Part shown: piece by piece, positions 35,510-45,008 of the stretch
How the letters are laid out: the number at the start of each line of letters is the position of its first letter
Position numbering within the stretch: position 1 is the stretch's first letter
Assembly (NCBI GenBank): GCA_948467395.1
Contig: CAOKDX010000014.1
Coordinates: 1-64,000, forward strand
Reading direction: 5' to 3'
Length of the DNA stretch: 64,000 nt
Origin: an uncultured Clostridia bacterium
Lineage (GTDB): Bacteria; Bacillota; Clostridia; Lachnospirales; Lachnospiraceae
Made by a program: the position numbers and the translations under genes
Notes under the pieces: generated by a model
What the model was told of the DNA's origin: nothing
Seen by the model: the letters and a program-made list of their open reading frames with translations, nothing else
Database searches by the model: none

Positions 35510-36748
35510 TCAGAAAATTTTACCGTGATAGGCGGTATCCTCCCGCACATCCATCGTTATATTATCCACAAACGTATCTTTCACATGGGAATCCACGATC
35601 CGCTGCAGTCCGTCTATCCTGTGATGCAGGGCGGCGCACAGACGGTCCCGTCTCTCTGCGTCGATAAACAGGGAATCGCGTATGATCTCCCGGAATTCCT
35701 CGTCCACTCCACGAAGCCTTGACAGTTCAAGCCAGTCATACGAGTTCACAAGCTTAATCTGCTCTTCATGAAATTTCTTAAAGGGCTTACAATGAATCCG
35801 CGCCAGACTGCCTATCATGGCTGTCGGCGTGGACCACCAGAAGGAGGTTCCCGTGTCAAAAACCGGAGAAGCACCCAGGTACTCCAGTGTCCTGGCATCC
35901 CGCACCACGCCAAAATTATTCTGGTGCCGGTCCTCATTCAGGATCAGATAATCCAGAACGATCATCTGATCCAGGGAGTTTCTGATCTGCATCATGCCGT
36001 TCTTCTCACAGCAATCCACATAGTGCTGGTATACCGATGTATGATTTTCCCTCTTCTTCGTCCGCATCAGATACCACGCCGTCACAAACTCCGTTTCAGC
36101 GGTAATAAAATCTTCACATATACTGTAGGGATAACCCTTCTCATGGCAGAGTCCGTACACTGCATGGGGAATCCCAAGCCTCTCCATCATGCAGGTGGCC
36201 AGCACCTCATTGTACGGCTCCTGCTGGGCAAGACCGCTCCCCCCCTTGATCAGGCACCGCCTGCCATCGACGATCTTCCACTTCTTCCTAAGCCAGCCGT
36301 CGGATGTATTATCCGGTGAGACCAAACTAAAAGACTGTCCCGAAACCGGTTCTCCCAAAAGAACATTGCCCACGTCCTCCGAAAAAGGATTGTCAAAAAA
36401 ATTTACCTCTTTCCATTTAAGACCGGAACCCTCCGGACAAAGCCAGTACTGATCCGACAGGCTGAGCCCGTAACACCTCTCCGCCAGAAGCTCCGTTGTG
36501 GCAATTCCCAGTTCCTCCAGCTTGCCATAAAAGGCATCCCGGCTGGCCGGGATCCCTCTGCCCCGCCACCACTCATTGAATCCGGCTCTGTCCGGCCTGC
36601 CCTTCTTTACCGCAACGCCCACTGGAATATGAGCCACATCATACACATCGCCTATCTTTTGTATCCAGCCGTTTGCCGGATTAAGTACAATCTGTGCCAC
36701 AGGAATCTCCCTGTGCATAAGTGTATATCCCTGTCCCGTCCTCTTCAC
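35510..36748 (-). CDS. HipA-like serine/threonine kinase without HipB partner
   Basis: A 412-residue protein with the HipA-fold kinase core: an ATP-site Lys in CLIKGGSG (about 195), catalytic loop LNEDRHQNNFG, and metal motif PVFDTGTSFW. The N-terminal 140 residues are of the type found in Firmicutes HipA-like single genes rather than in the two-gene E. coli system. The start is GTG 36746-36748 beside GAGGAGG, overlapping the glycosyltransferase by 68 bp; ATG 36718 is an alternative. No HipB-like DNA-binding antitoxin is adjacent. A protein kinase of a translation or other target is likely, but whether it is toxic or linked to glycan synthesis is unknown. Confidence 0.8.
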   Translation of the reverse strand: MKRTGQGYTLMHREIPVAQIVLNPANGWIQKIGDVYDVAHIPVGVAVKKGRPDRAGFNEWWRGRGIPASRDAFYGKLEELGIATTELLAERCYGLSLSDQYWLCPEGSGLKWKEVNFFDNPFSEDVGNVLLGEPVSGQSFSLVSPDNTSDGWLRKKWKIVDGRRCLIKGGSGLAQQEPYNEVLATCMMERLGIPHAVYGLCHEKGYPYSICEDFITAETEFVTAWYLMRTKKRENHTSVYQHYVDCCEKNGMMQIRNSLDQMIVLDYLILNEDRHQNNFGVVRDARTLEYLGASPVFDTGTSFWWSTPTAMIGSLARIHCKPFKKFHEEQIKLVNSYDWLELSRLRGVDEEFREIIRDSLFIDAERRDRLCAALHHRIDGLQRIVDSHVKDTFVDNITMDVREDTAYHGKIF

Positions 36749-38144
36749 CTTCCTCCTCTTCCCTTTTCCTGCTCTCTATACGCGCAAGAACTTCTGCAAA
36801 TACAACCTCGTTCAGCATAATATCGATTCCCTTCGTGTGAATGCCGAACCGCGCACTCTCCCACTCCTCCGGTATCGCGATCATAAATCCTGCATACCGG
36901 TAATTCCTCATCTTCTCCCCGAGGATATAAAGCTCTCTCTGGCAGCGGCAACGGATGGAATCCACCCGGACTCCATTGTGCTCGGCAAAGATATAGTCTT
37001 CCTTCGCCATCTGAAAAATGGGAGTATTAAACCGCCCACGCCACATGCCCCTGCGCTCTTCCGGTTTCTCCACGATACCGGACAGATATACGCTTCGTTT
37101 TGACATCCGGGTGAATTCGTACCCGCGATAGGAAAAGATGCAGTCATTCTCCGTATACGTGCGGCGGGCACGAACCTTCTTTCCCTTTCGAATGGACAGC
37201 ATCGCTTCCACCACAGGAAGTGTCGTCGGTATATGGACGATCACATCCGTTTTTATCCTTCTCAGGATCTTTCTCAATTTCTTTCGGAATATGGCCAGAT
37301 CCTCATTATCCATCAGCTCATGTACTACCTCAGTACGAGATTTTACCATAAAGAGCCGCATATGATATACAACGACAAACTGAATATAGGGAAGAAGCCT
37401 GCGCTTTTCTTTTTTGCAATAATCCATAAGACGGAGGTATCCATGATCCAGAAATGGAATATATCTTCCCCTGTCATGCCAGGCAGAATCTACAAGAGAC
37501 GACTCATCCTCCCTCTTGCGGTAATAATAGACGGCATCCTTTATAAGACCATATTTCTCCTCTGCCAGTATCACCTGATTCACAGCCAGGGCATCCTCCC
37601 AAAAATTCATTGACTCATCAAAGGACAGCTTTTCCCATGCAGGCTGTTGAAAAAAAGCCCCGCCGATATAGTACTGCGGATAGGTGTAATCCTCCAGAAT
37701 ATGGACTACCTCCCGCTCATCAAACCTCCAATTCAGCTTATGGGATCCCTCTTTGGCGCCAAAAAAATAAATTTCCGCCACCGCCATATTCACATCCCGG
37801 TGGCCCTCAAAAAAATCCTTTACTCTTTTCAGTGCGTCCTGGTGAAGCCTGTCGTCCGAGTCAACAAAGCCTACAATGGTGCCTGTGTGCTCCCGGCACA
37901 GGGAAAGCCCGAAATTTCTCACGGCAGACACTCCCTGATTCTGATCAAAATGGGTCACCTTAATATTCTCCGGATACTGCCTTTCATAGTTACGGCAGAC
38001 AGCCAGAGAGTCATCTGTACTTGCATCATCCAGAAGATACAGCATTATATTTTCCCGAAACGGGAGACTCTGGCTGATAATGCTCTCCACAGCCTCCTGT
38101 AAATACGCCTCTGTATTATATACCGGCATGATTATCGATATCAT
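36681..38144 (-). CDS. Family 2 glycosyltransferase with long C-terminal extension
   Basis: A 487-residue protein. The first 110 residues are a GT-A domain: ISIIMPVYNTEAYL, LLDDASTDDS, GVSAVRNFGL and metal motif FVDSDD. About 230 central residues are family typical of wall-polymer GT2s (EDALAVNQVI as catalytic acid region). The last 140 residues contain a beta-rich region of unknown fold that resembles the linker domains in TagF-fused enzymes. I use ATG 38144 with GGAG six bases upstream, giving MISIIMPVYN; ATG 38156 is less likely. It is 27 bp after tarJ, in the tarI-tarJ operon. Confidence 0.85.
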   Translation of the reverse strand: MISIIMPVYNTEAYLQEAVESIISQSLPFRENIMLYLLDDASTDDSLAVCRNYERQYPENIKVTHFDQNQGVSAVRNFGLSLCREHTGTIVGFVDSDDRLHQDALKRVKDFFEGHRDVNMAVAEIYFFGAKEGSHKLNWRFDEREVVHILEDYTYPQYYIGGAFFQQPAWEKLSFDESMNFWEDALAVNQVILAEEKYGLIKDAVYYYRKREDESSLVDSAWHDRGRYIPFLDHGYLRLMDYCKKEKRRLLPYIQFVVVYHMRLFMVKSRTEVVHELMDNEDLAIFRKKLRKILRRIKTDVIVHIPTTLPVVEAMLSIRKGKKVRARRTYTENDCIFSYRGYEFTRMSKRSVYLSGIVEKPEERRGMWRGRFNTPIFQMAKEDYIFAEHNGVRVDSIRCRCQRELYILGEKMRNYRYAGFMIAIPEEWESARFGIHTKGIDIMLNEVVFAEVLARIESRKREEEEGEEDGTGIYTYAQGDSCGTDCT

Positions 38145-38171
38145 ATTTGTCTCCATTTCCTGCTATACACT

Positions 38172-39197
38172 CTATTTCTCCCAAAGCATAATTGTCTTTC
38201 CAAATGATTTCTGTATATCCATCTCGAATGCTTTCTTCATATCGGCAATGGAACGGATCGGAACAACAGCGCCCACAATATTGGAAAGGAAATTTACAAT
38301 CTCCGGATGCTCCCGATAGAGGGAAACCGTCCTTTCAAAATCTATTCTGCCACTGCGGCTGCTGCCAAAAAGCCGGAGTCCCTTCTCCAGAATCATCCTT
38401 GTATTAATGGGCACCGGATACTCCGACACACCGAGAATGGAAATCGTCCCCTCCGGATTGATAAAATCAATAATCTGATCAATGGCCTTTCCGGAACCAG
38501 CCCCTCCCACACACTCAAAGGCATGATCCAGATGCAGATCCTCCGGGATATGTTCCACCGTGTACGTCCCGTCTGCAAAAGTAAAATCTGACAGCTTATC
38601 CCTGTTCATGCCAAAAATAAAGAGCTTTGTCTCCGGGAACATATATTTAAAGAACAGCGCCGTAATATAGCCGAGGTTCCCATCTCCCCATATTCCCACC
38701 CGATTCCGTCTGCCGTGTGCCATACGGTCAAAACGGGACAGGGCATGCACGCTTACACTGACTATCTCGGTAAAGGCGGCAACCGTCCTGTCAATGCCCT
38801 CCGGCATCCGCACAAGTCTGTCCGGACGAATCTTCACATACTCCTGCATAAAGCCGTCAAATCCGCTGGCCCGGAAACGGCTGGAACGAAGATAGTTCTC
38901 CGCTATCACCTCATCCTCCTCTATCGGAGTATTCGGTATCATCACCACCTGCTCCCCGGATTTGAATGTCCCGGAAGGATCCATGACAACAGTGCCCACC
39001 GCTTCATGAATCAGTGCCATGGGCAGCTTCTGTTTCAACACCTTCGCCTCCCTCAGTCCCTGATAATAACGCTGGTCCGCATTACAGATTGAAAGATGGG
39101 TAGGACGCACAAGGACATCCCGGTCCAGTAAACTTATATTCTGATAAGTGACCTCAAATTTTCTTGGCGCCACTAACTGATAAACCGTATTCAGCAT
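38172..39197 (-). CDS. tarJ: Ribulose-5-phosphate reductase TarJ
   Basis: A 341-residue zinc-type medium-chain reductase. It shows the TarJ sequence pattern YQLVAPRKFEVTYQN, SICNADQRYYQG, PMALIHEAVG, GIWGDGNLGYI (nucleotide-binding) and LRLFGSSRSG. TarJ reduces D-ribulose-5-phosphate to D-ribitol-5-phosphate with NADPH, feeding TarI. The pair supplies CDP-ribitol for ribitol-phosphate wall polymers. It lies 36 bp after tarI with GAGAGG before ATG. Length and motifs are complete. Confidence 0.93.
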   Translation of the reverse strand: MLNTVYQLVAPRKFEVTYQNISLLDRDVLVRPTHLSICNADQRYYQGLREAKVLKQKLPMALIHEAVGTVVMDPSGTFKSGEQVVMIPNTPIEEDEVIAENYLRSSRFRASGFDGFMQEYVKIRPDRLVRMPEGIDRTVAAFTEIVSVSVHALSRFDRMAHGRRNRVGIWGDGNLGYITALFFKYMFPETKLFIFGMNRDKLSDFTFADGTYTVEHIPEDLHLDHAFECVGGAGSGKAIDQIIDFINPEGTISILGVSEYPVPINTRMILEKGLRLFGSSRSGRIDFERTVSLYREHPEIVNFLSNIVGAVVPIRSIADMKKAFEMDIQKSFGKTIMLWEK

Positions 39198-39233
39198 AGT
39201 TACCTCTCATTCTGCCACACAGGCGGTCAATTT

Positions 39234-39944
39234 TCACAGAGAATCCTCCTGAATCAATGTCTCGGCAACACGGAGATCATAGGGATATGTGATTTTAATA
39301 TTGGAGACCTCCCCTTCCACCAGGTATACCTTCTCACCCTTCATTACAAAAATCTTCGCCGCATCGGTCAGGATCCGCTTCTCCTCCTCGGTCAGGCCCT
39401 CATACAATTCCTTCAGCTTCTTCAGCCGGAATGTCTGGGGCGTCTGTCCCTGATACATCTTACTCCGTTCCGGAACATCGGATATAACTATATTATCCTC
39501 ACTTTGCACGATCGTATCCGTCGCCGGGACGGCGGTATCACAGGCGCCGTATTTCCTGGCATACTCGATATTCTCCTCGATGATCCGATGCGTTACAAAA
39601 GGGCGTACCGAATCATGCGTCACAATGATCGTCTCATCATCCACCGCATACTCGCTCTCAATCTGCCGGATCGCATTCATAATGGTCTCATTTCTCGTGT
39701 CCCCTCCCTGGATTACCGAAATCCGTGATGTCTCGCCGATAAATCTGCGGATAAGATTCTTTGTGTGATGGATCCACTGCTCCGGACACAGCACATACAG
39801 CTTCTCAAATTTATCATTGATATAAAATTTCTCAATTGTATGGATTATAATAGGCTTGTCCGCAATATTCAGATACTGCTTTGGCTTCTCAATATTTCCC
39901 ATACGGCTGCCCACACCGCCTGCCAGTAATACTCCAAAAACCAT
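39234..39944 (-). CDS. tarI: D-ribitol-5-phosphate cytidylyltransferase TarI
   Basis: A 236-residue IspD-like enzyme with GVLLAGGVGSRMG (CTP loop), KPKQYLNI, THDSVRPF, MYQGQTPQTF and the end VSNIKITYPYDL. The details fit TarI rather than IspD, and the neighbouring tarJ settles it. It makes CDP-ribitol from CTP and ribitol-5-phosphate. AAAGGAG stands six bases before ATG. Upstream in the same run is a GtrA gene, 66 bp away. Confidence 0.93.
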   Translation of the reverse strand: MVFGVLLAGGVGSRMGNIEKPKQYLNIADKPIIIHTIEKFYINDKFEKLYVLCPEQWIHHTKNLIRRFIGETSRISVIQGGDTRNETIMNAIRQIESEYAVDDETIIVTHDSVRPFVTHRIIEENIEYARKYGACDTAVPATDTIVQSEDNIVISDVPERSKMYQGQTPQTFRLKKLKELYEGLTEEEKRILTDAAKIFVMKGEKVYLVEGEVSNIKITYPYDLRVAETLIQEDSL

Positions 39945-40010
39945 GGTATTCTCCTTTCCGATCCGAAATAAATTATATACATTTTAATGTAGCACGAGTG
40001 GTATTTTTTG

Positions 40011-40532
40011 TCAAGGACTGCCCTCAAAGTCTCCTTTCTGCTTTCTATTGTCATTAAAAGCCCAGAACTTATTCATCACAAAATTAATTGGTGTGGTTAT
40101 CACAAGATTGATGACCGGTCCCAGCAGCTTGGGAAGTCCCAGTACGTTGATTTCGACGAAAAGAAGTACTTCGGTTAAAAAGAGAGCGGAAAATGCATAG
40201 GACAGGTAAGTTCTTAACAGAGCCTTCCACCATACTCTCTCCCCACCGTCCTTTCCCTGTTTAAATACATATCTGTCATTCCAGAAAAAGGCATTCAGCA
40301 CGCTGATGATAAAGGCGGCTATATTCGCCACATGATAGTTATCCTGAAAACTGAGAAACAGCGCATAGGTGCCGTAGGAGACAAGAAAGTTCGACACCCC
40401 CACTATAGTAAAGCCAATAAACTGTGACCAGACCATCCACTGCTCCTCTTTCAGCTCCTTCCCCGCCATACGGTATAGCCACTGAAGCACCTTCCTGATC
40501 AGTAATTCGATTCCATGTATTATCTTTTTCAT
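40011..40532 (-). CDS. GtrA-family membrane protein
   Basis: A 173-residue protein with a basic N-terminal helix (1-35) and four membrane helices (FIGFTIVGVSNFLVSY, AFIISVLNAFFWNDRYVF, and a last pair ending NFVMNKFWAFND). GtrA proteins help move undecaprenyl-phosphate sugars across the membrane. It lies 9 bp after the multi-pass membrane gene and probably serves the GtrB-like enzyme of this operon (45009-45944). GAGGTG precedes ATG. Confidence 0.87.
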   Translation of the reverse strand: MKKIIHGIELLIRKVLQWLYRMAGKELKEEQWMVWSQFIGFTIVGVSNFLVSYGTYALFLSFQDNYHVANIAAFIISVLNAFFWNDRYVFKQGKDGGERVWWKALLRTYLSYAFSALFLTEVLLFVEINVLGLPKLLGPVINLVITTPINFVMNKFWAFNDNRKQKGDFEGSP

Positions 40533-40541
40533 AAAATTTTC

Positions 40542-42110
40542 TCACCTCAGCTTCCAGATATGCACATTGGCATATTCGGCTTTCAGTTCCTTTTTCTTGT
40601 CTTTACACAAAAGATCAATCTCCTCGCCGGCATTCGTGATCATATATTTCGCCTTCAGCTGATCAAAATTTGCCACAACATAATCCTTAAAGCAAAGATT
40701 GATGCCCATTCCCTTTGGCAGCGCATACAAATAAGTAAAATCCAGATTTGTCTCATCACTGTAAAGCCAGATTATCGTATTATCCCAGGCATTCCCTGTC
40801 CCCCTGTCCAGCAGCTCTGCCCGCTCCAATTCTTCCATACCCCGGGCGATCTCCGCCTCCTTCACCTCTGTGCGCACGGGAAGCTGATAGGTGTACTCAT
40901 CGGACGCCCTTACACAAAATAACCAGATAAACAGAGACAGAAATAAAAGGTGTCTCATTCCTTTTCTCTCTATCAGGGGAAAGATCATAATAAATGCCAG
41001 GATAAATCCAAGCAGATGACGGCTTCCTACTTTGAGATCATATAAATAGAAAATAGCCAAAAGCATTATGAGGAAACTGACCAGCCCATAATAATACCCC
41101 TGCTTACCCCTGTCCTCACCGGAACAGTTTTTGATGCAATAGATGAAATAGATCAGTATGAGCATAAATACCACATACATAGCACCCATTGGTTCACCCT
41201 GAATGATTCCCTCTCCCATGCTCTGCAGCAGATCCCAAACAGATGAAACCAGAATATGCAATATATGATTTATCCCCTTGACTGGATCGGTAAACAGAAG
41301 CTTCAGCCAATCTAAGTTTATAATCGGAAATAAATACTGTGCGCAGTAGCGATGCGCAATAAAAAAGTAAGCGGCAATGGAAACAATGGATAGTATCATC
41401 TCGAAGAAAATTGCTTTCCTCCTGCCCTTTTTGTACCAGTACCAGGCAGGGACTGCAAATAAGAGAATCCAGTATGGCCTCATGAGAACAAGGAAAACGG
41501 CAAGGCTGTTCAGCGCAATCACATATCTTACTCTGAATACATCCTCTGCCGACCTGCAGGCTTTCACAGCGATCCCTATAAACATGATCAGTATGGCATA
41601 AATTGTCATTTCCGTCATCCCGGAAAGTACATATCTGGTAAGGATGGAACAGCTGGCATAGAAGAGACAAAGAAAAAGGGTCTGCTCTTTCGTTGGACGT
41701 ACAAAAACAGCAAACACAAGCATGGCAATGGTTATAAGTAAAATATTACAATAGACAGGGGATAGCAATGACCAGCCAAAAACCTTTGACCAGAGAATAG
41801 AAAAAACAAAAATAACCGGACTCCATGCACCAAAATGCCCGGCCTGGGCACTGCTGCCATTGTATCCGAAATATCCCAGCGGCCCGTTGTATGCCGCCAC
41901 ACCCTCTGTAATCTTATAGTAGAGAACCTCATCGTTCCATTTTGAATTGGGAAGATAGATGTCACTCAGTGATATGCCATCCCGCAGGCAGACAATATAA
42001 CACATTATCAGTGGCATAAGGGTTAACAGCAGTATCCTGAAAATTGGTCCATAGTTTTCTAATCGCTTTTGTAGTTTTCCCATTTTCTTAAAATTCATTG
42101 ATCCTTTCAT
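40542..42110 (-). CDS. Multi-pass membrane protein, probable GT-C-type transferase
   Basis: A 522-residue protein with about eleven hydrophobic segments and a C-terminal soluble tail (about 425-522). A first outside loop has NDEVLYYKITEG, similar in place to the catalytic acidic residues of GT-C transferases. No named family is certain. In this operon it follows another multi-pass protein and precedes GtrA, so it is a candidate for the outside transferase of the Fuc3NAc-like module. The start may be ATG 42110 or the ATG four codons on (42098). Confidence 0.68.
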   Translation of the reverse strand: MKGSMNFKKMGKLQKRLENYGPIFRILLLTLMPLIMCYIVCLRDGISLSDIYLPNSKWNDEVLYYKITEGVAAYNGPLGYFGYNGSSAQAGHFGAWSPVIFVFSILWSKVFGWSLLSPVYCNILLITIAMLVFAVFVRPTKEQTLFLCLFYASCSILTRYVLSGMTEMTIYAILIMFIGIAVKACRSAEDVFRVRYVIALNSLAVFLVLMRPYWILLFAVPAWYWYKKGRRKAIFFEMILSIVSIAAYFFIAHRYCAQYLFPIINLDWLKLLFTDPVKGINHILHILVSSVWDLLQSMGEGIIQGEPMGAMYVVFMLILIYFIYCIKNCSGEDRGKQGYYYGLVSFLIMLLAIFYLYDLKVGSRHLLGFILAFIMIFPLIERKGMRHLLFLSLFIWLFCVRASDEYTYQLPVRTEVKEAEIARGMEELERAELLDRGTGNAWDNTIIWLYSDETNLDFTYLYALPKGMGINLCFKDYVVANFDQLKAKYMITNAGEEIDLLCKDKKKELKAEYANVHIWKLR

Positions 42111-42129
42111 CCTAACTTCTCTCTGCGCT

Positions 42130-43290
42130 TTATATCCAAAACATCGTCGTGTTATAGATTGTCCACAAATATACGATTCCGGTTACCACCTGATATAAGA
42201 AAACTGCATATGCCGTATAATTCAGGATCGTCCTCCCTCTGCCAGACATTTCTTCTTTTGCAGTAAGTGCCAAAGCAACAACCGTAGCTGCCTGTACCGC
42301 CAGGTCATATCCCCAGGAAAAATCTCCAGCCGGCCCATTGGAAAACCAGAACATTTGTATCCACCCAATAATAAGCGCCGTAATGCAAATAAAATATACT
42401 GGCTCATTTTTCATCAGCCGGAAACGGAACAATATTATTACCGTAGGAAAGGTAATCAGGGATGCCAGAATTACCTGATAAGGATTTAATCCCGTAAATC
42501 CCCCAAAACCTACCTGTACATTCAGCGCTGTTGTCTGCCCGGATACCCACAGCTGCTGGACCGCCAGTAAAGCCAGGGAAGGCAGTACTGCGATAAATGC
42601 CACTACGCCAAATCGTAACTCCCTCTTGTGTATCATATAATATATCGTATAAATGCCCATTGCCGGCAGGAACACCAGGGCAAAGCTCGGTTTTGCACCG
42701 ACACTGATCAGCATACTGACACTAAATATAACCACATTTCTGTAATATCCTTTTTGTTTATACTTTTGTATACAACAAAGAAAACTGATCAGACTGATCA
42801 GACCAATGGGACGGACAAACAATATCGTGGGATTATGAAACGGATTGGGACCGCACTGATACTGGTAAAATCTCCAGTCATTCAGCCAGCATCTCGCCAC
42901 TTCAAAAAGAACCGAGCCGAGGGCAAGCAGATCAGCAAAATATTTATTCCTGCCGCTCTCCCCAAGGATCATCCGTATCAGCTTTCGATACAAATATACA
43001 GAAACAGGAATGGAGGCAGTCAAAACAATCGCTGCAGAAGTCTCATAGTCAAGCCTTAAGATCAGATGAACCAGCTTCTGGACAATATGATATACCGGAT
43101 AAGCAAACGCATGACGCGGAATCCCACCCGCATTAAAATCGGTATCTTTAAAGAATATTGACTTTGCAACAAGCGAATGTAACGGGGTGTCAGAATAATT
43201 CACGAATTTTACAAAAAAAATGCAAAATATACATGTTATAACCAGAAGACAGACATAAAACCATCTGGTATTATACTCCCTCTTGATCAT
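42130..43290 (-). CDS. Multi-pass membrane protein, possible GT-C-type transferase
   Basis: A 386-residue protein with about ten hydrophobic segments. After the first helix comes NYSDTPLHSLVAKS, an acidic site placed like that of GT-C enzymes. No C-terminal soluble domain is present. I choose ATG 43290 with AAAGGTGG four bases upstream. It lies between fdtB and the second multi-pass gene, so the two may act in one lipid-linked sugar pathway. The exact function is not recognised. Confidence 0.65.
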   Translation of the reverse strand: MIKREYNTRWFYVCLLVITCIFCIFFVKFVNYSDTPLHSLVAKSIFFKDTDFNAGGIPRHAFAYPVYHIVQKLVHLILRLDYETSAAIVLTASIPVSVYLYRKLIRMILGESGRNKYFADLLALGSVLFEVARCWLNDWRFYQYQCGPNPFHNPTILFVRPIGLISLISFLCCIQKYKQKGYYRNVVIFSVSMLISVGAKPSFALVFLPAMGIYTIYYMIHKRELRFGVVAFIAVLPSLALLAVQQLWVSGQTTALNVQVGFGGFTGLNPYQVILASLITFPTVIILFRFRLMKNEPVYFICITALIIGWIQMFWFSNGPAGDFSWGYDLAVQAATVVALALTAKEEMSGRGRTILNYTAYAVFLYQVVTGIVYLWTIYNTTMFWI

Positions 43291-43361
43291 GATTCCACCT
43301 TTCCTGCTCATGCCATTTTACGTCTGTTTATCCCGCAAAACAGCACCCTTTTGCAGCCCTC

Positions 43362-44456
43362 TTAAAATTGATTGATCGCATCTATGACATATGCCTGTTC
43401 TTCCTCCGTCATCCCATTATATAATGGAATAGAAAGAACAGTCTGGGCATATCGTTCCGTAATAGGCAGGCTTCCCTGCTTCAGCCCCAGATATGCATAC
43501 GCCTCGGACAGATGTGGCGGAATCGGATAGTGGATAATCGTTCCAACGCCCTTCTCTTCCAGGTATGCCATCAGTTCCTGCCGTCTCTCTGTTCTTATCA
43601 CATACTGATGCCAGATATGGTCTGCCTTTTCCCGAATTGCCGGAAGCATTATCTTTTCATTTTTAAGCCCTTCCTGATACCGCTGACAGATCCTGCTCTT
43701 CTCTTCCCTCAGCTCATCCATATGGGAAAGGCGTACTCTGAGCAGTCCTGCCTGAAGTTCATCCAGCCTGGAATTCGCCCCTACTATTTTATTATAATAC
43801 CGCTTTTCACTTCCATAATTCCGGAACACACGGACATCCTCTGCAAGCCCTGCATCATTTGTCACAATAGCTCCGCCGTCTCCAAATGCCCCCAGATTTT
43901 TTGAGGGATAAAAGGAAAAACAGCCTATATCTCCAAAGGTGCCTGTCATCTGTCCATCAAATGCCGCGCCATGCGACTGGGCACAGTCCTCGATCAGACG
44001 CAGGTTATACTTTCTGGCAAGCTCCACTATGGGATCCATATTCGATGCCTGACCATACAGATGAACCACCAGAATGGCTTTCGTTTTCTCCGTTATCCTT
44101 TCTTCTATTTTCGAAGCATCTATATTATAATATTCATCTGGTTCAACAAAGACAGGGGAGGCCCCATTTATCGTAATTCCCATTACACTTGCAATATATG
44201 TGTTTCCCTGAACAATAACCTCATCGCCTTCCCCGATCCCCAGAACACGGAACGCAATCCACAAAGCATCCAGGCCGCTGGCAAGTCCGACACAGTGCTC
44301 CGCACCTGTAAATCGTGCAAATTCTTCCTCAAAGGATTTTACTTCATTTCCCAGCACATACCATCCGGAACGAAGCACCTCCAGTGCCTTCCTCTCAAAC
44401 TCATCCTGATACTGGTAAAATCCCCGGTCAAGACGGTTTGGCATTATCTTTTCCAT
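43362..44456 (-). CDS. fdtB: dTDP-3-amino-3,6-dideoxyhexose transaminase (FdtB/QdtB type)
   Basis: A 364-residue PLP enzyme of the DegT/DnrJ/EryC1 fold. Motifs: GLASGLDALWIAFRVLG, VIVQGNTYIASV, IEDCAQSHGA and the Lys-containing FSFYPSKNLGAFGDGGA. The family details fit FdtB/QdtB, which aminate C3 of dTDP-3-keto-6-deoxyhexose. This matches the ketoisomerase fdtA at the head of the operon. AAAGGAG precedes ATG. Whether the sugar is Fuc3N or Qui3N cannot be told from sequence by eye. Confidence 0.88.
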   Translation of the reverse strand: MEKIMPNRLDRGFYQYQDEFERKALEVLRSGWYVLGNEVKSFEEEFARFTGAEHCVGLASGLDALWIAFRVLGIGEGDEVIVQGNTYIASVMGITINGASPVFVEPDEYYNIDASKIEERITEKTKAILVVHLYGQASNMDPIVELARKYNLRLIEDCAQSHGAAFDGQMTGTFGDIGCFSFYPSKNLGAFGDGGAIVTNDAGLAEDVRVFRNYGSEKRYYNKIVGANSRLDELQAGLLRVRLSHMDELREEKSRICQRYQEGLKNEKIMLPAIREKADHIWHQYVIRTERRQELMAYLEEKGVGTIIHYPIPPHLSEAYAYLGLKQGSLPITERYAQTVLSIPLYNGMTEEEQAYVIDAINQF

Positions 44457-44478
44457 AAATCACTGCTCCTTTATCTTT

Positions 44479-45006
44479 CTACATTAAAAATTCCCTCTTG
44501 AGCATTCCAAACCACTTCAGTGATTTTAGTTTCCCCTCAAGCTTAATATGTTCCCTGAATTCACCTTCAAACACAAATCCACATTTTTCATAAAACCGCA
44601 CTGCCCTTGTATTATCTGACAAGACGTTCAGATACACCCTGTGTAATCCCATCTCATTAAATCCCTTTTGCAGAATCAGCCTTGTAGCCTCTAGCGCCAC
44701 CCCTCTTCCCTGCACACATCTTCTCGTACTAATGGCATATTCGGCAGATGCACTGGCCCGATCTATATTCTTCAAGCTGATGGTTCCAAGATATTCATCC
44801 TGTTCTTCAACAATCGCGTAATGAATATCACGGCATTCACTTCCTTTATTCATCTGGTCCTCCGCCGTTGTTCTGCAAAAATCCTCCGCATCATCCTTCG
44901 ACATGCCCATCATATTCTTCTGAAAGCATTTCTGAATCTGCGGGTCATGCATCCACTCCAGCATAAAAGGCACATCCTTCACTTCCAAATTGCGCAAACG
45001 AATCAT
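44479..45006 (-). CDS. GNAT acetyltransferase, probable amino-sugar N-acetylase
   Basis: A 175-residue RimJ/RimL-like GNAT protein: IRLRNLEVKDVPFMLEWM at the start, acetyl-CoA loop RRCVQGRGVALEATRL, and the late motif NTRAVRFYEKCGFVFEGEFR. In known Fuc3NAc/Qui3NAc pathways the acetyl step is by a hexapeptide protein (FdtC/QdtC); here a GNAT occupies that place. It is 22 bp upstream of fdtB and 2 bp after the glycosyltransferase gene, so a role in acetylating the 3-amino sugar is likely. Confidence 0.82.
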   Translation of the reverse strand: MIRLRNLEVKDVPFMLEWMHDPQIQKCFQKNMMGMSKDDAEDFCRTTAEDQMNKGSECRDIHYAIVEEQDEYLGTISLKNIDRASASAEYAISTRRCVQGRGVALEATRLILQKGFNEMGLHRVYLNVLSDNTRAVRFYEKCGFVFEGEFREHIKLEGKLKSLKWFGMLKREFLM

Positions 45007-45008
45007 TT

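Noticed and set aside
35510-36748. HipBA toxin-antitoxin module
   Set aside because: No small helix-turn-helix gene lies on either side, so only a HipA-like kinase is called.
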